Of a DNA stretch of 64,000 nt, positions 44,307-54,800 are shown in pieces; positions within the stretch are counted from its first letter, which is position 1, and the number at the start of each line of letters is the position of its first letter. A model generated the notes under the pieces. It did not search any database. It was not told the DNA's origin and worked only from the letters and a program-made list of their open reading frames with translations. This DNA comes from [Clostridium] aerotolerans DSM 5434. GTDB lineage: Bacteria; Bacillota; Clostridia; Lachnospirales; Lachnospiraceae. Made by a program: the position numbers and the translations under genes. The stretch spans positions 124,001 through 188,000 of the forward strand of contig NZ_JHWJ01000007.1 of assembly GCF_000687555.1 (NCBI RefSeq), given 5' to 3'.

Positions 44307-45218
44307 TTAGAACTTACCCAGCGTCTTTACTTCCATCTCAAGCTCTACTCCGGATTTTTTTCTTACCCGTTCCTTAACTTCCTCACAAAGTGCCTTGATA
44401 TCCGCCGCAGTGGCATGATCTTTATTGATCACAAAACCGCAATGCTTATCTGATACCTGCGCACCACCCAGGGTAAATCCCCTCAGTCCTGCATCTTCGA
44501 TCAGCTTACCAGCAAAATAACCTTCCGGTCTTTTAAAGGTACTGCCTGCGCTGGGATATTCCAAAGGCTGTTTTTCTTTTCTTCTTCCGGCAAGTTCATC
44601 CATCCTGCTCTTAATAGAAACAGGATCTCCCTCCTTTAACCGGATTTTGGCATCCAGTACCACATATTCCATTGGTATGATGCAGCTGGTTCGATATCCA
44701 AGATTCAGCTCAGGAGCTGGAATTTCCTTTACTTCGCCCTCAGGAGTCAATACTCTTACAGAGCGCAGCACCTCTTTCATCTCAGAACCATATGCACCGG
44801 CATTCATTACAACCGCTCCTCCCAGTGTACCCGGGATGCCTGCTGCAAATTCAAACCCTGTTAAGGATGCCTTATAAGCCTCCTGGGCAATCCGGGCTAA
44901 AGAAAGTCCGGCACCAGCCTGAACAATCCCTGTCTCCCGGTCCACTTCGCAGCCTGCAAAGCCGTCCATGGATATCACAACTCCGTCAAACCCTTCATCT
45001 CCCACCAGAAGATTGCTTCCATTTCCCAGAATGAAATAAGGAACCTCTTCCTCCCGGCATACACGCAGAACACCAGAAAGCTCCTTTTCCTCGGTTGGAG
45101 TTACAAAGCAGGCAGCAGGTCCGCCTACCTTGAAGGATGTATGCTTTCGCATCTCTTCCCCTACTTTTATATGGTTTTTATCGGCTGCACCAAGAAGTTT
45201 TTCATAAATATCAGTCAT
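44307..45218 (-). CDS. murB: UDP-N-acetylenolpyruvoylglucosamine reductase
   Basis: A 303-residue FAD-dependent enzyme that makes UDP-MurNAc for peptidoglycan. The FAD-binding region has SFKVGGPAACFV, FILGNGSNLLVGDEGFDG and AGIPGTLGGAVVMNAGAYG; YPSAGSTFKRPEG has the catalytic Ser; CGFVINKDHATAAD is at the C-terminus. The ATG at 45218 has GAGG at correct spacing; an upstream TTG in frame is rejected. Confidence 0.96.
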   Translation of the reverse strand: MTDIYEKLLGAADKNHIKVGEEMRKHTSFKVGGPAACFVTPTEEKELSGVLRVCREEEVPYFILGNGSNLLVGDEGFDGVVISMDGFAGCEVDRETGIVQAGAGLSLARIAQEAYKASLTGFEFAAGIPGTLGGAVVMNAGAYGSEMKEVLRSVRVLTPEGEVKEIPAPELNLGYRTSCIIPMEYVVLDAKIRLKEGDPVSIKSRMDELAGRRKEKQPLEYPSAGSTFKRPEGYFAGKLIEDAGLRGFTLGGAQVSDKHCGFVINKDHATAADIKALCEEVKERVRKKSGVELEMEVKTLGKF

Positions 45219-45226
45219 CAGACACC

Positions 45227-46159
45227 TCAATCATCCTGTTTTCTTGACAGGTTTGCCTGGACGCGGTTATATAATTCCTGAGCCGCGTTGTACCCCATCT
45301 TCTTTTGTCTGTAATTGACAGCCGCTGATTCAACGATAATGGCCAGGTTACGTCCTGGACGTACTGGAATGGAATGACACACCACCCGGTTTCCTAAAAA
45401 TTCCGTATACTGGTCTTCAATCCCCAGTCTGTCATATTCTTTATCTCTATCCCAGTCCTCTAATTTAATTACCATATCAATGGCCTGGGTATCTTTTACG
45501 CTTTCCACACCGAACAGGGTCTTTACATCAATAATACCGATTCCCCTTAATTCGATAAAATGCTTTGTAATTTCCGGAGCTCTTCCGATCAGGGTAGCAT
45601 CACTTACCTTACGGATCTCCACAACATCATCGGTCACCAGACGGTGTCCTCGTTTAATCAGTTCCAGAGCTGCTTCGCTTTTTCCGATACCGCTCTCCCC
45701 CATGATAAGCACGCCTTCACCAAAAACATCCACTAAAACTCCGTGAATGCTGATGCAGGGAGCCAGCTTAACTTTTAACCAGCGGATAACCTCTGCCATT
45801 AAGTCAGATGTGGTCTTATCTGAAACAAGACAGGGAACGCCGTAATGGTTGCAAAGAGCCAGGATATCCTCATCAGGAACCTGGCTGCGGCTGTATACCA
45901 GGCACGGAATCTGACAGGCTAAAAGCTTATCATACATCTCAAGCTTTCTCTCTTTGCTCATCTGATTGATATATTCCTGCTCCACATAGCCGATGATCTG
46001 CACTCTTTCATTGTCAAAATGATCAAAAAATCCAGTAAGCTGCAGTGCCGGACGATTGACATCAGGATGGCTTAATACAATTTTATCCGCATCAATTTCG
46101 GGAGTCATATTTCTAAGACTCATCTTTTCGATCAAATCCGTAATCGCTACTCCATGCAT
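45227..46159 (-). CDS. hprK: HPr kinase/phosphorylase
   Basis: A 310-residue bifunctional enzyme that phosphorylates and dephosphorylates Ser46 of HPr/Crh to set carbon catabolite repression. The Walker A is GESGIGKSEAALELIKRGH and the HprK signature region is ELRGIGIIDVKTLFGV. Its product acts on the HPr-like protein encoded four genes downstream. It is the first gene of the leftward hprK-murB-rapZ-whiA-HPr-like series. Confidence 0.96.
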   Translation of the reverse strand: MHGVAITDLIEKMSLRNMTPEIDADKIVLSHPDVNRPALQLTGFFDHFDNERVQIIGYVEQEYINQMSKERKLEMYDKLLACQIPCLVYSRSQVPDEDILALCNHYGVPCLVSDKTTSDLMAEVIRWLKVKLAPCISIHGVLVDVFGEGVLIMGESGIGKSEAALELIKRGHRLVTDDVVEIRKVSDATLIGRAPEITKHFIELRGIGIIDVKTLFGVESVKDTQAIDMVIKLEDWDRDKEYDRLGIEDQYTEFLGNRVVCHSIPVRPGRNLAIIVESAAVNYRQKKMGYNAAQELYNRVQANLSRKQDD

Positions 46160-46232
46160 GGCGAAACGCTCCTTTTTCCATCTGTTTTTTTCATACTAAC
46201 ACAGATTCCGTATTTTGAAAAGCTTATAATGG

Positions 46233-48101
46233 TCAATGAAAAAAATCATAAACACTCTTAGCCGCTCTGGCGTTCATGCCCGGAACTTTTAAAAGTTCCT
46301 CCATCGAAGCTTCTTTTATAGGCTCCAGCCCTTTAAATTCACGCATAAGCGCTTTTCTGCGGTTTGGCCCAATTCCTTCAATATCATCAAGGATGGACTT
46401 CACCTGTCCCTTGCTTCTTAAGCTTCTATGGTATTCAATTGCAAACCGGTGGGCCTCATCCTGGACTCTTGTAATCAGCTTAAACCCCTCTGAATGCCGG
46501 TCAATGGGAATCTCCACATTGTTATAGTAAAGTCCCCTGGTACGATGGTTATCATCCTTTACCATACCGCAGACGGGAATTGCAAGCCCCAGATCCTTGA
46601 TAACCTGAAGTGCAATATTTACCTGCCCACGGCCGCCGTCCATCATAATGAGGTCAGGAAAACGGGTGAAGCTTCCGAACTCTTCATCCACGCCCTTTTC
46701 CTTTAGCTCTTCTGCTTCTTTTAATCCATGGGAAAATCTTCGGGTCAGCACCTCATGCATGGAAGCATAGTCATTAGCTCCCTTTACCCATTTTATTTTA
46801 AACTTTCGATAATCATTACGCTTTGGTTTCCCATTTTCGTAGACTATCATAGAGCCTACTGACTCGAAACCGCTTATATTTGAAATGTCGAACGCTTCAA
46901 TCCTTCTGACTTCCGTAAGCCCCAGCCAATTGCCCACTTCGTTCATGGCTCCAATGGTACGCAGCTCTTCCCGTTTGATCTTTTCCTTATCCTGGGATAA
47001 GACAAGGGCAGCGTTCTTCTCCGCAAGCTCCACCAGACGTTCCTTCTGGCCCTTTCTCGGAACCATGATTTTCACCTTCTGGCCTCGCTTGGCAGACAGC
47101 CATTCTTCGATTACCGTATCATCCTCAAGTCCGGTCTGTACCCACAGCTCCTTGGGAACAAAAGGCGTTCCGGCATAGAACTGCTTTACAAAACCAGTCA
47201 GAATCTGCTGGTTATCCTCAGCTGCTCCGATATTTACATGGAAATGCTCCCGGCCGATCAGCCTGCCTTCCCGCACAAAAAACACCTGAACAACGGCATC
47301 CTTTTCATCCTTTGCCATGGCAATGATATCCCGGTCTTCCATACCGCTGTCCGTAATCTTCTGCTTTTGGGCGATCTGCTTTACGCTGTTTAACAAATCC
47401 CTGAATTCAATGGCCTTTTCATAATCCATCTCTTCTGAGGCAGCCTGCATCTTCTCCTCTAACATGGTAATGACCGGACTGTATTTCCCGCCCAGAAATT
47501 CCAGAGCCTGACTAATGGACTTTCCGTAATCTCCCTTGTTGATATAGCCCTGGCATGGAGCCTGACACTGCTTAATATGGTAATTTAAGCATGGCCGTTC
47601 CTTGCCGATATCCCTGGGCAGATTCCGGTTGCAGGTCCGTATCTGATATAGCTTATGAATCAGCTCTATGGTATCCTTCACAGCTCCAGCGCTGGTATAG
47701 GGACCAAAATACTTGCATTTGTCCTTTTTCATCTCTCTGGAGAACAGGACACGGGGAAAATCCTCGTTTACCGTAACTTTAATATAAGGATAGGTTTTAT
47801 CATCCTTAAGCATGGTATTATAGCGGGGACGGTGCTCCTTGATCAAATTGCATTCCAATACAAGGGCTTCCAATTCCGAGTCTGTTATAATGTATTCAAA
47901 CCGGGCGATCCTCGACACCATCTGTTCGATTTTTGCCGTCTTGTTTCTGCTGCTTTGGAAATACTGCCTGACCCTGTTTTTTAAGCTGATTGCTTTTCCT
48001 ACATAGATAATTTCGTCCCTCCTGTCATGCATAATATACACTCCAGGCTGGGACGGCAGTTTTTTTAATTCTTCTTCTATATTAAATTCGATGTGGTCCA
48101 T
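46233..48101 (-). CDS. uvrC: Excinuclease ABC subunit C
   Basis: A 622-residue nucleotide-excision repair nuclease. The N-terminal GIY-YIG domain begins [20 protein letters not shown], followed by [14 protein letters not shown]; a UVR motif ([20 protein letters not shown]) is in the middle, the RNase H-like 5' nuclease domain contains [20 protein letters not shown], and two helix-hairpin-helix motifs end the protein ([32 protein letters not shown]). Confidence 0.97.
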   Translation of the reverse strand: MDHIEFNIEEELKKLPSQPGVYIMHDRRDEIIYVGKAISLKNRVRQYFQSSRNKTAKIEQMVSRIARFEYIITDSELEALVLECNLIKEHRPRYNTMLKDDKTYPYIKVTVNEDFPRVLFSREMKKDKCKYFGPYTSAGAVKDTIELIHKLYQIRTCNRNLPRDIGKERPCLNYHIKQCQAPCQGYINKGDYGKSISQALEFLGGKYSPVITMLEEKMQAASEEMDYEKAIEFRDLLNSVKQIAQKQKITDSGMEDRDIIAMAKDEKDAVVQVFFVREGRLIGREHFHVNIGAAEDNQQILTGFVKQFYAGTPFVPKELWVQTGLEDDTVIEEWLSAKRGQKVKIMVPRKGQKERLVELAEKNAALVLSQDKEKIKREELRTIGAMNEVGNWLGLTEVRRIEAFDISNISGFESVGSMIVYENGKPKRNDYRKFKIKWVKGANDYASMHEVLTRRFSHGLKEAEELKEKGVDEEFGSFTRFPDLIMMDGGRGQVNIALQVIKDLGLAIPVCGMVKDDNHRTRGLYYNNVEIPIDRHSEGFKLITRVQDEAHRFAIEYHRSLRSKGQVKSILDDIEGIGPNRRKALMREFKGLEPIKEASMEELLKVPGMNARAAKSVYDFFH

Positions 48102-48110
48102 GAAAACGAA

Positions 48111-48629
48111 TCACCTCAATCTTGATCCATCGTACTTATTTTGCAGTTCCAGATGCCGCTTAATTGCGTAATACTTCTCTTCCGGTTCAGAATCCAGCCG
48201 TCCGATCTCCAGTATTTCACAAATAGCAAGAAGCTCTTCCGGTGAAAATTCATCCTTTCTATCGAAAAGAACCTCCAGTTTCTCATGATACGTCCTTGCG
48301 TCAAGAAATGCAAGAAGATTTTTATTGGCTCCCCTGAAATCTTCCGCTTTAGTCTCTGCGGAAGCTTCCACCTGGGGGACTGTTTCCGGGGCTGCTTCTA
48401 TGTTTATCTTCTCAAACCGGTATTTCTGCTTTACTTCGGGATACTTCTCATGATCCACCTCACTGACAAACATATCATAAGGGCGGACATATACCTGATA
48501 GGTACCGTAAAGCGCCTGATATACCACCATCTTTTCCCTTGTTTCCGAGTGAGTGGCTACCGATACGATCTGATACATCTTATCTTTAAAATGTCTGTAA
48601 AAATCTCCTGGCCTGGGTTCTTTTTCCAT
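48111..48629 (-). CDS. DUF1653-domain protein
   Basis: A 172-residue protein whose first 70 residues form a DUF1653 domain (RPGDFYRHFKDKMYQIVSVA, then VVYQALYGTYQVYVRPYDMF, ending at a Phe-rich edge). The rest is acidic and helical, with NKNLLAFLDARTYHEKLEVL and a C-terminal helix bundle. The function of DUF1653 is unknown. It is 9 nt upstream of uvrC in the same direction, so it may share its transcript. Start at 48629 follows GTGAGGAAAG. Confidence 0.85.
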   Translation of the reverse strand: MEKEPRPGDFYRHFKDKMYQIVSVATHSETREKMVVYQALYGTYQVYVRPYDMFVSEVDHEKYPEVKQKYRFEKINIEAAPETVPQVEASAETKAEDFRGANKNLLAFLDARTYHEKLEVLFDRKDEFSPEELLAICEILEIGRLDSEPEEKYYAIKRHLELQNKYDGSRLR

Positions 48630-48644
48630 GGCTTTCCTCACTTC

Positions 48645-50006
48645 CTAATTCCTGGAACCACCTGTGGTTACAATCACAACATTTGGTTTTTTCCTGACGT
48701 TTGGTTTTTTATCTTCAGAGCTTTCAGGCGTGGGCTCTTCCTTGGCCACCTTTCCCTCCAGGCTTTCATAAGCCTTACTGGTCTCCGCCTGGGAGGCACT
48801 GGAAGTCGGCCTTAAGCGCTCCAGCTCTTTTTGTTCTTTTTCCCCTTCTTCTTTGGTAAGAAGCCCTTCCCATGTATAGCGGTTGGAAGCACTCCACAGA
48901 ATCCACTCATCATATCCGGCATCGTAGACCGCCTGAATCTGAGCTCTTACCTCCTTGGGTCCATAGGGAATATAATGATCCAGATATGAGGCAGTAAAGT
49001 CCTGAAGCCAGGGTCTTACCACTGCCTGTTTTCTGCCCTCTTTCCTGTTTTCCAGAAGCTCCTGCTTGGAAAGCTCCAAAGCTGCCAGAACAGTATTGTA
49101 GGGCTCTGTATCCGGATGATCAATATTAAAGTTTCCGTCGCTGTAATGGGATGGATAAATCATCGGGCAGATGTAGTCCAGATGCTCTGCCATGTCATAA
49201 TAAACCTGTCCCACCCGCTGCGCATCCACGTTGCTTCCAATAATTGTGCCAAATACATCGGCTGAAACATAGATATCATGAGCAGAAAGCTTTTTGTATG
49301 CGTATTCTATGAATTCCGTAATGACATCTGTCTTTGAGCGGCCCCTTGTATCCTTCTCATCAAACACCACCTGATTCATGGAGCTGTCTGTTGCAAAACG
49401 GATATAATCAAACTGAACCTCATCAAAGCCAGCCACTGACGCCTGGGTCCCAACTTCCACAAGGTAATCCCAGACCTCCTGGCGATAGGGATTGACCCAG
49501 GGAAGTCCTTTGTTGTCCCGGTGCAGGCTTCCGTCCTGATTTTTTAATGCCCATTCCGGTTTCTTTTCTGCCAAATAAGGATCGCGGAAAGCCACGACCC
49601 TGGCAATGGTATAAAGTCCTCTGGATTTCAGTTCTTTCATCAGGGCATCCATATCCTTGATGCATCGATCCTCAGCACCGATTTCCTGTACCGTAGGAGC
49701 CCCGTCCATGGCAAAGGTAATACGCCCATCGTCATTTTTCACATCAATGACAACCGTATTGATCTCAGTTCCCTTAATCTTATCAAGGATTGCCTCCATG
49801 CCTTCTGAGCCTGCCATATAGCCGGAGATGTAGATTCCCTTCACCTTTACCGGCTTCTTCCCTGGCTGGGCCGAAACCTTAACGGCGCTCTCTTCTACTT
49901 CTTTTCTGGAGGAATCTGTTTCCTCTGATTCGGTAACCTTTTTGTATCTGCTGCATCCGGATGCCACTAACGAGCACACAATTACTGCCAAAAGCCATCT
50001 TTTCAT
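48645..50006 (-). CDS. Putative glycoside hydrolase, DUF4015 family lipoprotein
   Basis: A 453-residue exported protein with lipobox VASGC (Cys18), then a charged linker. The DUF4015 (putative glycosyl hydrolase) TIM-barrel domain spans about residues 55-370: VKGIYISGYMAGSEGMEAIL, TVVIDVKNDDGRITF, FDEVQFDYIRFATDS and YICPMIYPSHYSDG, with Asp and Glu residues in the usual catalytic strand ends. The last 70 residues are acidic and low complexity. It probably acts on cell-surface glycan; the substrate is unknown. Confidence 0.88.
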   Translation of the reverse strand: MKRWLLAVIVCSLVASGCSRYKKVTESEETDSSRKEVEESAVKVSAQPGKKPVKVKGIYISGYMAGSEGMEAILDKIKGTEINTVVIDVKNDDGRITFAMDGAPTVQEIGAEDRCIKDMDALMKELKSRGLYTIARVVAFRDPYLAEKKPEWALKNQDGSLHRDNKGLPWVNPYRQEVWDYLVEVGTQASVAGFDEVQFDYIRFATDSSMNQVVFDEKDTRGRSKTDVITEFIEYAYKKLSAHDIYVSADVFGTIIGSNVDAQRVGQVYYDMAEHLDYICPMIYPSHYSDGNFNIDHPDTEPYNTVLAALELSKQELLENRKEGRKQAVVRPWLQDFTASYLDHYIPYGPKEVRAQIQAVYDAGYDEWILWSASNRYTWEGLLTKEEGEKEQKELERLRPTSSASQAETSKAYESLEGKVAKEEPTPESSEDKKPNVRKKPNVVIVTTGGSRN

Positions 50007-50125
50007 AATACTCTGTTCACTTTCTCTATGGTTTCAGGTGTCTTATTGTAATAATTATTTAACATTTTACCACATTTTGTAAAATTTACCAGTTAAAAAA
50101 TTATATATGCCGGATGCAGTCGTTT

Positions 50126-50896
50126 TTAATATCCGTTTATTTCGTATGCTGTATAATCGTAGTCCCTTTCATAACCAAGCTTTTGGGCCAGGGCAACAGA
50201 GCCTAAATTCTGGGCGTCCCAGCTTGGGTAAAGTCCTCTTTTTAAACATTCCAAAATCAGTTTCGCACCGCAGGCAAGGGCGGCTCCCCGCCGCCTGTAG
50301 TCTGATCTTGTGTCGATTTCTATTTCAATGCCACCAGGATAGGCCGAATAAGATGATGCTCCCGCAATCACCTGACCGTCTAAAAGCACGGCCACTCCAA
50401 GTCCCATTTTCTCGTATTCCTCATAGGTTTCAAAAAGGGAGCATAAATCTCTGGACCAGCTTTCCGCTAAAATTTTATGATATAAATTCCGGTCAATCAT
50501 CTCCATGGTAAATGGCTCAGACAGATTATTTACAATGCTTTCTAAATATTCTTTATTAAATCCACGGTCATGCTTCTTAATGGCGTATCTTGTCACTTTT
50601 TTCGCCTGGGTCTTCCAGACCTCTTCAATCTTAGACGCCCATGCTTCATCTCTTGGAACCATGATGATAAAATCAGATTCCCTTCCCTCTGGCTTGTTGC
50701 GGATTAACTCCTCCAGGGGTTCTCCTGAAAAAAAGCAGAAGTCTCCCAGGACGATCTGAGCCGATTTCGGTTGTTCACTATCATCGGCATAGGCTCTCCC
50801 CATAACACCGCCCAGACAGGACCATATCATGGTTTCTTCCCAGCCAGCAAAAAGCTCCTCTATCACTGAAGTATCTTTTAGTTCAACAATTCCCAA
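50126..50896 (-). CDS. GNAT-family acetyltransferase (ZmaR/PF12746-like)
   Basis: A 256-residue acetyltransferase. The C-terminal half is a GNAT domain: VIAGASSYSAYPGGIEIEID, the acetyl-CoA loop TRSDYRRRGAALACGAKLIL, and the final WDAQNLGSVALAQKLGY motif. The N-terminal half (GEPLEELIRNKPEGRESDFI) fits the GNAT_acetyltran group that includes the zwittermicin-resistance protein ZmaR. Substrate unknown. Confidence 0.85.
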   Translation of the reverse strand: MGIVELKDTSVIEELFAGWEETMIWSCLGGVMGRAYADDSEQPKSAQIVLGDFCFFSGEPLEELIRNKPEGRESDFIIMVPRDEAWASKIEEVWKTQAKKVTRYAIKKHDRGFNKEYLESIVNNLSEPFTMEMIDRNLYHKILAESWSRDLCSLFETYEEYEKMGLGVAVLLDGQVIAGASSYSAYPGGIEIEIDTRSDYRRRGAALACGAKLILECLKRGLYPSWDAQNLGSVALAQKLGYERDYDYTAYEINGY

Positions 50897-50914
50897 TCTA
50901 TTTCACTCCTTCTA

Positions 50915-51472
50915 TCAGTTACTATGGTAGCAAAAGCAGGAAAGCTGGTGATCATTAACCACACCAACTGCCTGGAGGTAGGAATAAATAGTTACAGAGC
51001 CGACAAAGCCCATGCCTCTCTTTTTCAAATCCTTGGAAAGACTGTCAGATAGCGGGGTCTTTACTGGAAAATTATCATCCTGGTTCACAATGATTTTACC
51101 ATCAGTAAAGCTCCATAAGTATTTGGAAAAGGAACCAAATTCCTTTTGAATTTCAATAAATATCCGGGCGTTCTTAATGGCTGCTTCCATTTTTTTGCGG
51201 TTTCTTATGAGTCCCTGATTCTGCATCAGTTCTTCCAGCTTCTCTTCGCCGTAGGAAGCCACCTTTTCCACATCAAAGTTGTCAAAGGCCTCCCGGAATT
51301 CCTCCCGCTTCCTTAATATGGTAATCCAGGAAAGGCCAGCCTGAAATGTCTCTAAAAGGAACATTTCATAAAGCTTTTTATCGTCGTATACAGGAACTCC
51401 CCATTCTTCGTCATGGTATTTTACATAGACCGGTGATTTTTCATCCACCCAAAAACATCTTGTTTTCTCCAT
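50915..51472 (-). CDS. tag: DNA-3-methyladenine glycosylase I
   Basis: A 185-residue base-excision repair enzyme that removes 3-methyladenine. RCFWVDEKSPVYVKYHDEEW opens the protein with a zinc-ligand Cys and His, and the C-terminal VVNDHQLSCFCYHSN has the His and Cys that complete the Tag zinc snap. LETFQAGLSWITILRKREEF and VEKVASYGEEKLEELMQNQG belong to the helix-hairpin-helix fold. The ATG overlaps the stop of map by 1 nt (TAATG), so the two are coupled. Confidence 0.94.
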   Translation of the reverse strand: MEKTRCFWVDEKSPVYVKYHDEEWGVPVYDDKKLYEMFLLETFQAGLSWITILRKREEFREAFDNFDVEKVASYGEEKLEELMQNQGLIRNRKKMEAAIKNARIFIEIQKEFGSFSKYLWSFTDGKIIVNQDDNFPVKTPLSDSLSKDLKKRGMGFVGSVTIYSYLQAVGVVNDHQLSCFCYHSN

Positions 51473-52344
51473 TATCTGGCTAGTACCTCCGGGCCGTCTT
51501 CTGTAATTAAAATGGTGTACTCCCACTGGGCAGAAAGGCTGCCATCCTGGGTATAAATCGTCCAGCCATCCTTGCTGTCCTGCACCACATCTGCTTTACC
51601 GGCATTGACCATAGGCTCTACGGTAAAAATCATGCCCGGAACAAGCAGCATATCGGTTCCCCTTGTACCAATGTGGCTGACCCATGGCTCCTCATGGAAA
51701 TCAATACCTACGCCGTGGCCTCCGATTTCTCTTACCACAGTATAGCCATTGGCATAGACGTATTCAGAAACTGCGGCTCCAACGTCTCCCAAATGTCCCC
51801 AGGCCCTGCATTCCTTAAGGCCAAGGTCCAGACTTTCCTTTGCAACACGTACAAGCTTTTCTGCCTCTGGGGAAACCTTGCCGATGCAGTACATTCTGGA
51901 AGCGTCAGCGTAGTAACCATTTACAATGGTGGTCACATCTACATTGATTATATCCCCTTCCTTAATGATGCGCTTCGGACTGGGAATTCCATGGCATACC
52001 ACATCGTTGATAGAGGTACATACACTCTTTGGATATCCTTCAAAATTAAGGGGGGCTGGAATACCGCCCAGACGAATGGTATTTTCATGAACCAGGGTAT
52101 TGATATCCTGTGTCGTCATTCCTGCCTTTATATTCTCACTGACTATGTCAAGAATCTGATTGTTTATAACGCCTGCATGACGGATGCCCTCAATCTGGGC
52201 CGGTGTTTTTATCATATGGTGCTCCGGAACCTCATCACCCATCACTGCATAATTTTCTAATCTTTGGTCAAAAGCCAGATGACAGTTTTTATATTTCTTA
52301 CCACTGCCGCACCAGCATGCGTCGTTTCTTCCTGTTTTAAGCAT
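51472..52344 (-). CDS. map: Methionine aminopeptidase with N-terminal SEC-C zinc motif
   Basis: A 290-residue type I methionine aminopeptidase that removes the initiator Met. The first 25 residues carry a SEC-C motif (NDACWCGSGKKYKNCH) that should bind zinc and probably the ribosome. The catalytic pita-bread fold has the metal ligands: Asp in INVDVTTIVNGYYADASR, His in EIGGHGVGIDFHEEP, Glu in IFTVEPMVNAG and the final Glu in SLSAQWEYTILITEDG. Followed directly by tag. Confidence 0.95.
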   Translation of the reverse strand: MLKTGRNDACWCGSGKKYKNCHLAFDQRLENYAVMGDEVPEHHMIKTPAQIEGIRHAGVINNQILDIVSENIKAGMTTQDINTLVHENTIRLGGIPAPLNFEGYPKSVCTSINDVVCHGIPSPKRIIKEGDIINVDVTTIVNGYYADASRMYCIGKVSPEAEKLVRVAKESLDLGLKECRAWGHLGDVGAAVSEYVYANGYTVVREIGGHGVGIDFHEEPWVSHIGTRGTDMLLVPGMIFTVEPMVNAGKADVVQDSKDGWTIYTQDGSLSAQWEYTILITEDGPEVLAR

Positions 52345-52526
52345 TTCGTACCTCCTTCTTACTACACCGTTTTAACATGTTTAGCCGGGAATGTAAAGTG
52401 TTTCGGTCAAATAAAGAAACAAGAGAAAATCTCATGGCTTTTACATCCTTTCTATGATACAATTTATTGATATTAAAGGCAAAGAGTTTATGAAGGCTCA
52501 AAACAGGAAACACAATGGAGGAACAA

Positions 52527-54005
52527 ATGAAATTTGGATTTGACAATAACAAGTATTTAAACATGCAGTCAGAGCATATCAAGGAGCGGATCGGTCAATT
52601 TGGGGACAAGCTTTATCTGGAATTCGGTGGCAAGCTGTTTGACGATTATCACGCTTCCAGGGTACTGCCGGGATTTGAGCCTGACAGCAAACTCCGCATG
52701 CTGATGCAGCTTTCTGACCAGGCAGAAATCATTATCGCTATCAGTGCAGCCGATATCGAAAAGAATAAGATTCGTCACGATCTGGGCATCACCTATGATG
52801 TGGATGTATTCCGTCTCATTCAGTCCTTTACGGATAAGGGACTCTATGTAGGAAGCGTAGTCATCACCCAGTATTCCGGACAGAAATCTGCCGATGTATT
52901 TAAAAGCAAGCTGGAAACCATGGGAATCCGTGTATACCGCCATTACATCATTGACGGCTATCCAAGCAATATTCCTTTCATTGTCAGCGATGAAGGCTAT
53001 GGAAGAAATGATTATATAGAAACAACAAAACCTCTTGTCATTATCACAGCACCAGGACCAGGAAGCGGAAAGATGGCTACCTGCTTATCCCAGCTTTATC
53101 ATGAAAACAAGAGAGGGGTCAAAGCCGGCTATGCCAAGTTTGAGACCTTCCCCGTTTGGAACCTTCCATTAAAGCACCCGGTAAACCTTGCCTACGAGGC
53201 AGCTACCGCTGACTTAAATGATGTTAACATGATTGACCCTTTCCATCTGGAGGCTTACGGCACCACCTCCGTTAATTACAACCGTGACGTGGAGGTTTTT
53301 CCTGTATTAAGTGCTATCTTTGAAGAAATTTATGGAGAATGCCCCTATAAATCACCGACGGACATGGGCGTAAATATGGCTGGATTTTGCATTGTAGATG
53401 ATGAGATCTGCAGAGAAGCTTCCATGCAGGAAATTATAAGAAGATACTATCAGGCGCTCTTAAGACTGGCTAAGGATACTGGCTCCAAGGATGAAGTCTA
53501 TAAGATCGAGCTTATATTAAAGCAGGCGAAAATCACCACAGACAAGCGTCCGGTGGTTAAGGCTGCCAACGAACGGGCAGAAGCAATGGGATCCCCCTGT
53601 GCCGCCTTACAGCTGGAAGACGGAAGAGTTATCACAGGAAAGACCACCAACCTTCTTGGTTCCTCTGCTGCTCTTTTACTGAACGCAGTCAAAGCCTTAG
53701 GAGATATCCCTCACGATGTGCATTTAATCGCTCCTTCCGCCATTGAGCCGATCCAGAAGTTAAAGACTTATTATCTGGGAAGCAAAAATCCAAGACTGCA
53801 TACAGACGAGGTCTTAATTGCCTTATCAACCTGTGCAGCCACAGACCCCAATGCACAAATCGCACTGGAGCAGCTGCCCAAATTAAAGGGATGCGAAGCT
53901 CATACTTCTGTTATTCTTTCTGATGTGGATATGAAGACCTTTAAAAAATTGGGAGTTCATCTGACCTGTGAACCCCTTTACGAAGAAAAGAAAATTTATC
54001 ATTAG
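52527..54005 (+). CDS. DUF1846-family protein
   Basis: A 492-residue protein of the DUF1846 family, of unknown function, common in Firmicutes and Actinobacteria. KFGFDNNKYLNMQSEHIKER begins it, and VIITAPGPGSGKMATCLSQL looks like a nucleotide-binding P-loop-type segment; DGYPSNIPFIVSDEGYGRND and DAADPNAQIALEQL-like stretches follow. Start at 52527 follows AATGGAGG; four upstream codons are dropped. It is divergent from map and monocistronic, ending at a strong terminator. Confidence 0.92.
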   Translation: MKFGFDNNKYLNMQSEHIKERIGQFGDKLYLEFGGKLFDDYHASRVLPGFEPDSKLRMLMQLSDQAEIIIAISAADIEKNKIRHDLGITYDVDVFRLIQSFTDKGLYVGSVVITQYSGQKSADVFKSKLETMGIRVYRHYIIDGYPSNIPFIVSDEGYGRNDYIETTKPLVIITAPGPGSGKMATCLSQLYHENKRGVKAGYAKFETFPVWNLPLKHPVNLAYEAATADLNDVNMIDPFHLEAYGTTSVNYNRDVEVFPVLSAIFEEIYGECPYKSPTDMGVNMAGFCIVDDEICREASMQEIIRRYYQALLRLAKDTGSKDEVYKIELILKQAKITTDKRPVVKAANERAEAMGSPCAALQLEDGRVITGKTTNLLGSSAALLLNAVKALGDIPHDVHLIAPSAIEPIQKLKTYYLGSKNPRLHTDEVLIALSTCAATDPNAQIALEQLPKLKGCEAHTSVILSDVDMKTFKKLGVHLTCEPLYEEKKIYH

Positions 54006-54041
54006 GCCCGGTCTTACCATTTAAGCCCAGGCAAAGAATAT

Positions 54042-54075
54042 AAAAAATGCGTCTTGAAATTCAAGACGCATTTTT
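54042..54075. terminator. Bidirectional terminator (DUF1846 gene / carD)
   Basis: AAAAATGCGTCTTGA (54043-54057) and TCAAGACGCATTTTT (54061-54075) form a perfect 15-bp stem with a 3-nt loop and T-runs in both directions between convergent genes. Confidence 0.92.
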
Positions 54076-54085
54076 AGTACTTCCA

Positions 54086-54625
54086 TCACGATTTTATATC
54101 AACTGATGTCACAGGACTTTCCTCTTGACTTACCTGTTCTTCCACAAGACCTTTCACCTTGGTCCGATCCATCAAAAGAGCAGCAGCCAGTTCTCCGTAA
54201 AGAAGCTCCTGCGCCATATTAAAATAGAAATCATCCTTTGCGGTACTCTTCTTTCCTTCTGCCAAACGCTTCTGTTTCTTTAAATAGAGCGTCTTAATGA
54301 TCTGCATCCAGCCGGTACCTTCATTTCTCTGCATGATCTCCTTGTATTTACCTTCTCTTTGTCTGTCATCTACCACCCAAATGGTTTCTATGTCTGGAAT
54401 CTGGTCAATCAGTTCCAATGCCTCTTCTTTGGTAACAGCAGGTCTTATGGCTGCTTTTTTATTGTCTACCGGCGTATAAACCGCGCTGTGCTGCTCCTCG
54501 TAAAGTGGCTTTAGCGTATAATAAAGCCGGTCTTCCTGGGCCGCAGACATAGCAAGACTTCCAATGGCGTTCACCTTGCAAATACCATGGGTACCATACA
54601 TAACCAGATCGTTTACCTGAAACAT
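54086..54625 (-). CDS. carD: CarD-family transcriptional regulator
   Basis: A 179-residue CarD/CdnL-type protein that binds RNA polymerase and stabilises open complexes. The N-terminal RNA-polymerase-interacting domain begins MFQVNDLVMYGTHGICKV and continues with the Tudor-like strands (YYTLKPLYEEQHSAVYTPVD); the C-terminal helical part ends in MAQELLYGELAAALLMDRTK. The start at 54625 is chosen because GGAGGAATGC is placed correctly upstream; ten upstream codons are dropped. Confidence 0.9.
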   Translation of the reverse strand: MFQVNDLVMYGTHGICKVNAIGSLAMSAAQEDRLYYTLKPLYEEQHSAVYTPVDNKKAAIRPAVTKEEALELIDQIPDIETIWVVDDRQREGKYKEIMQRNEGTGWMQIIKTLYLKKQKRLAEGKKSTAKDDFYFNMAQELLYGELAAALLMDRTKVKGLVEEQVSQEESPVTSVDIKS

Positions 54626-54800
54626 AATGCATTCCTCCTGACTGAAAAACAACACAATATTGCCAATGTTACAACTACTCTCCTATAAGTATAACACTTT
54701 ACACCATGTTTTGTCAGTATTTTTTTGTTTTTTAGTCATTTTCGTGAAATATTACCAGATACAACCCTTGTATTATTTGTGCAATTTAAGTAATTATCCC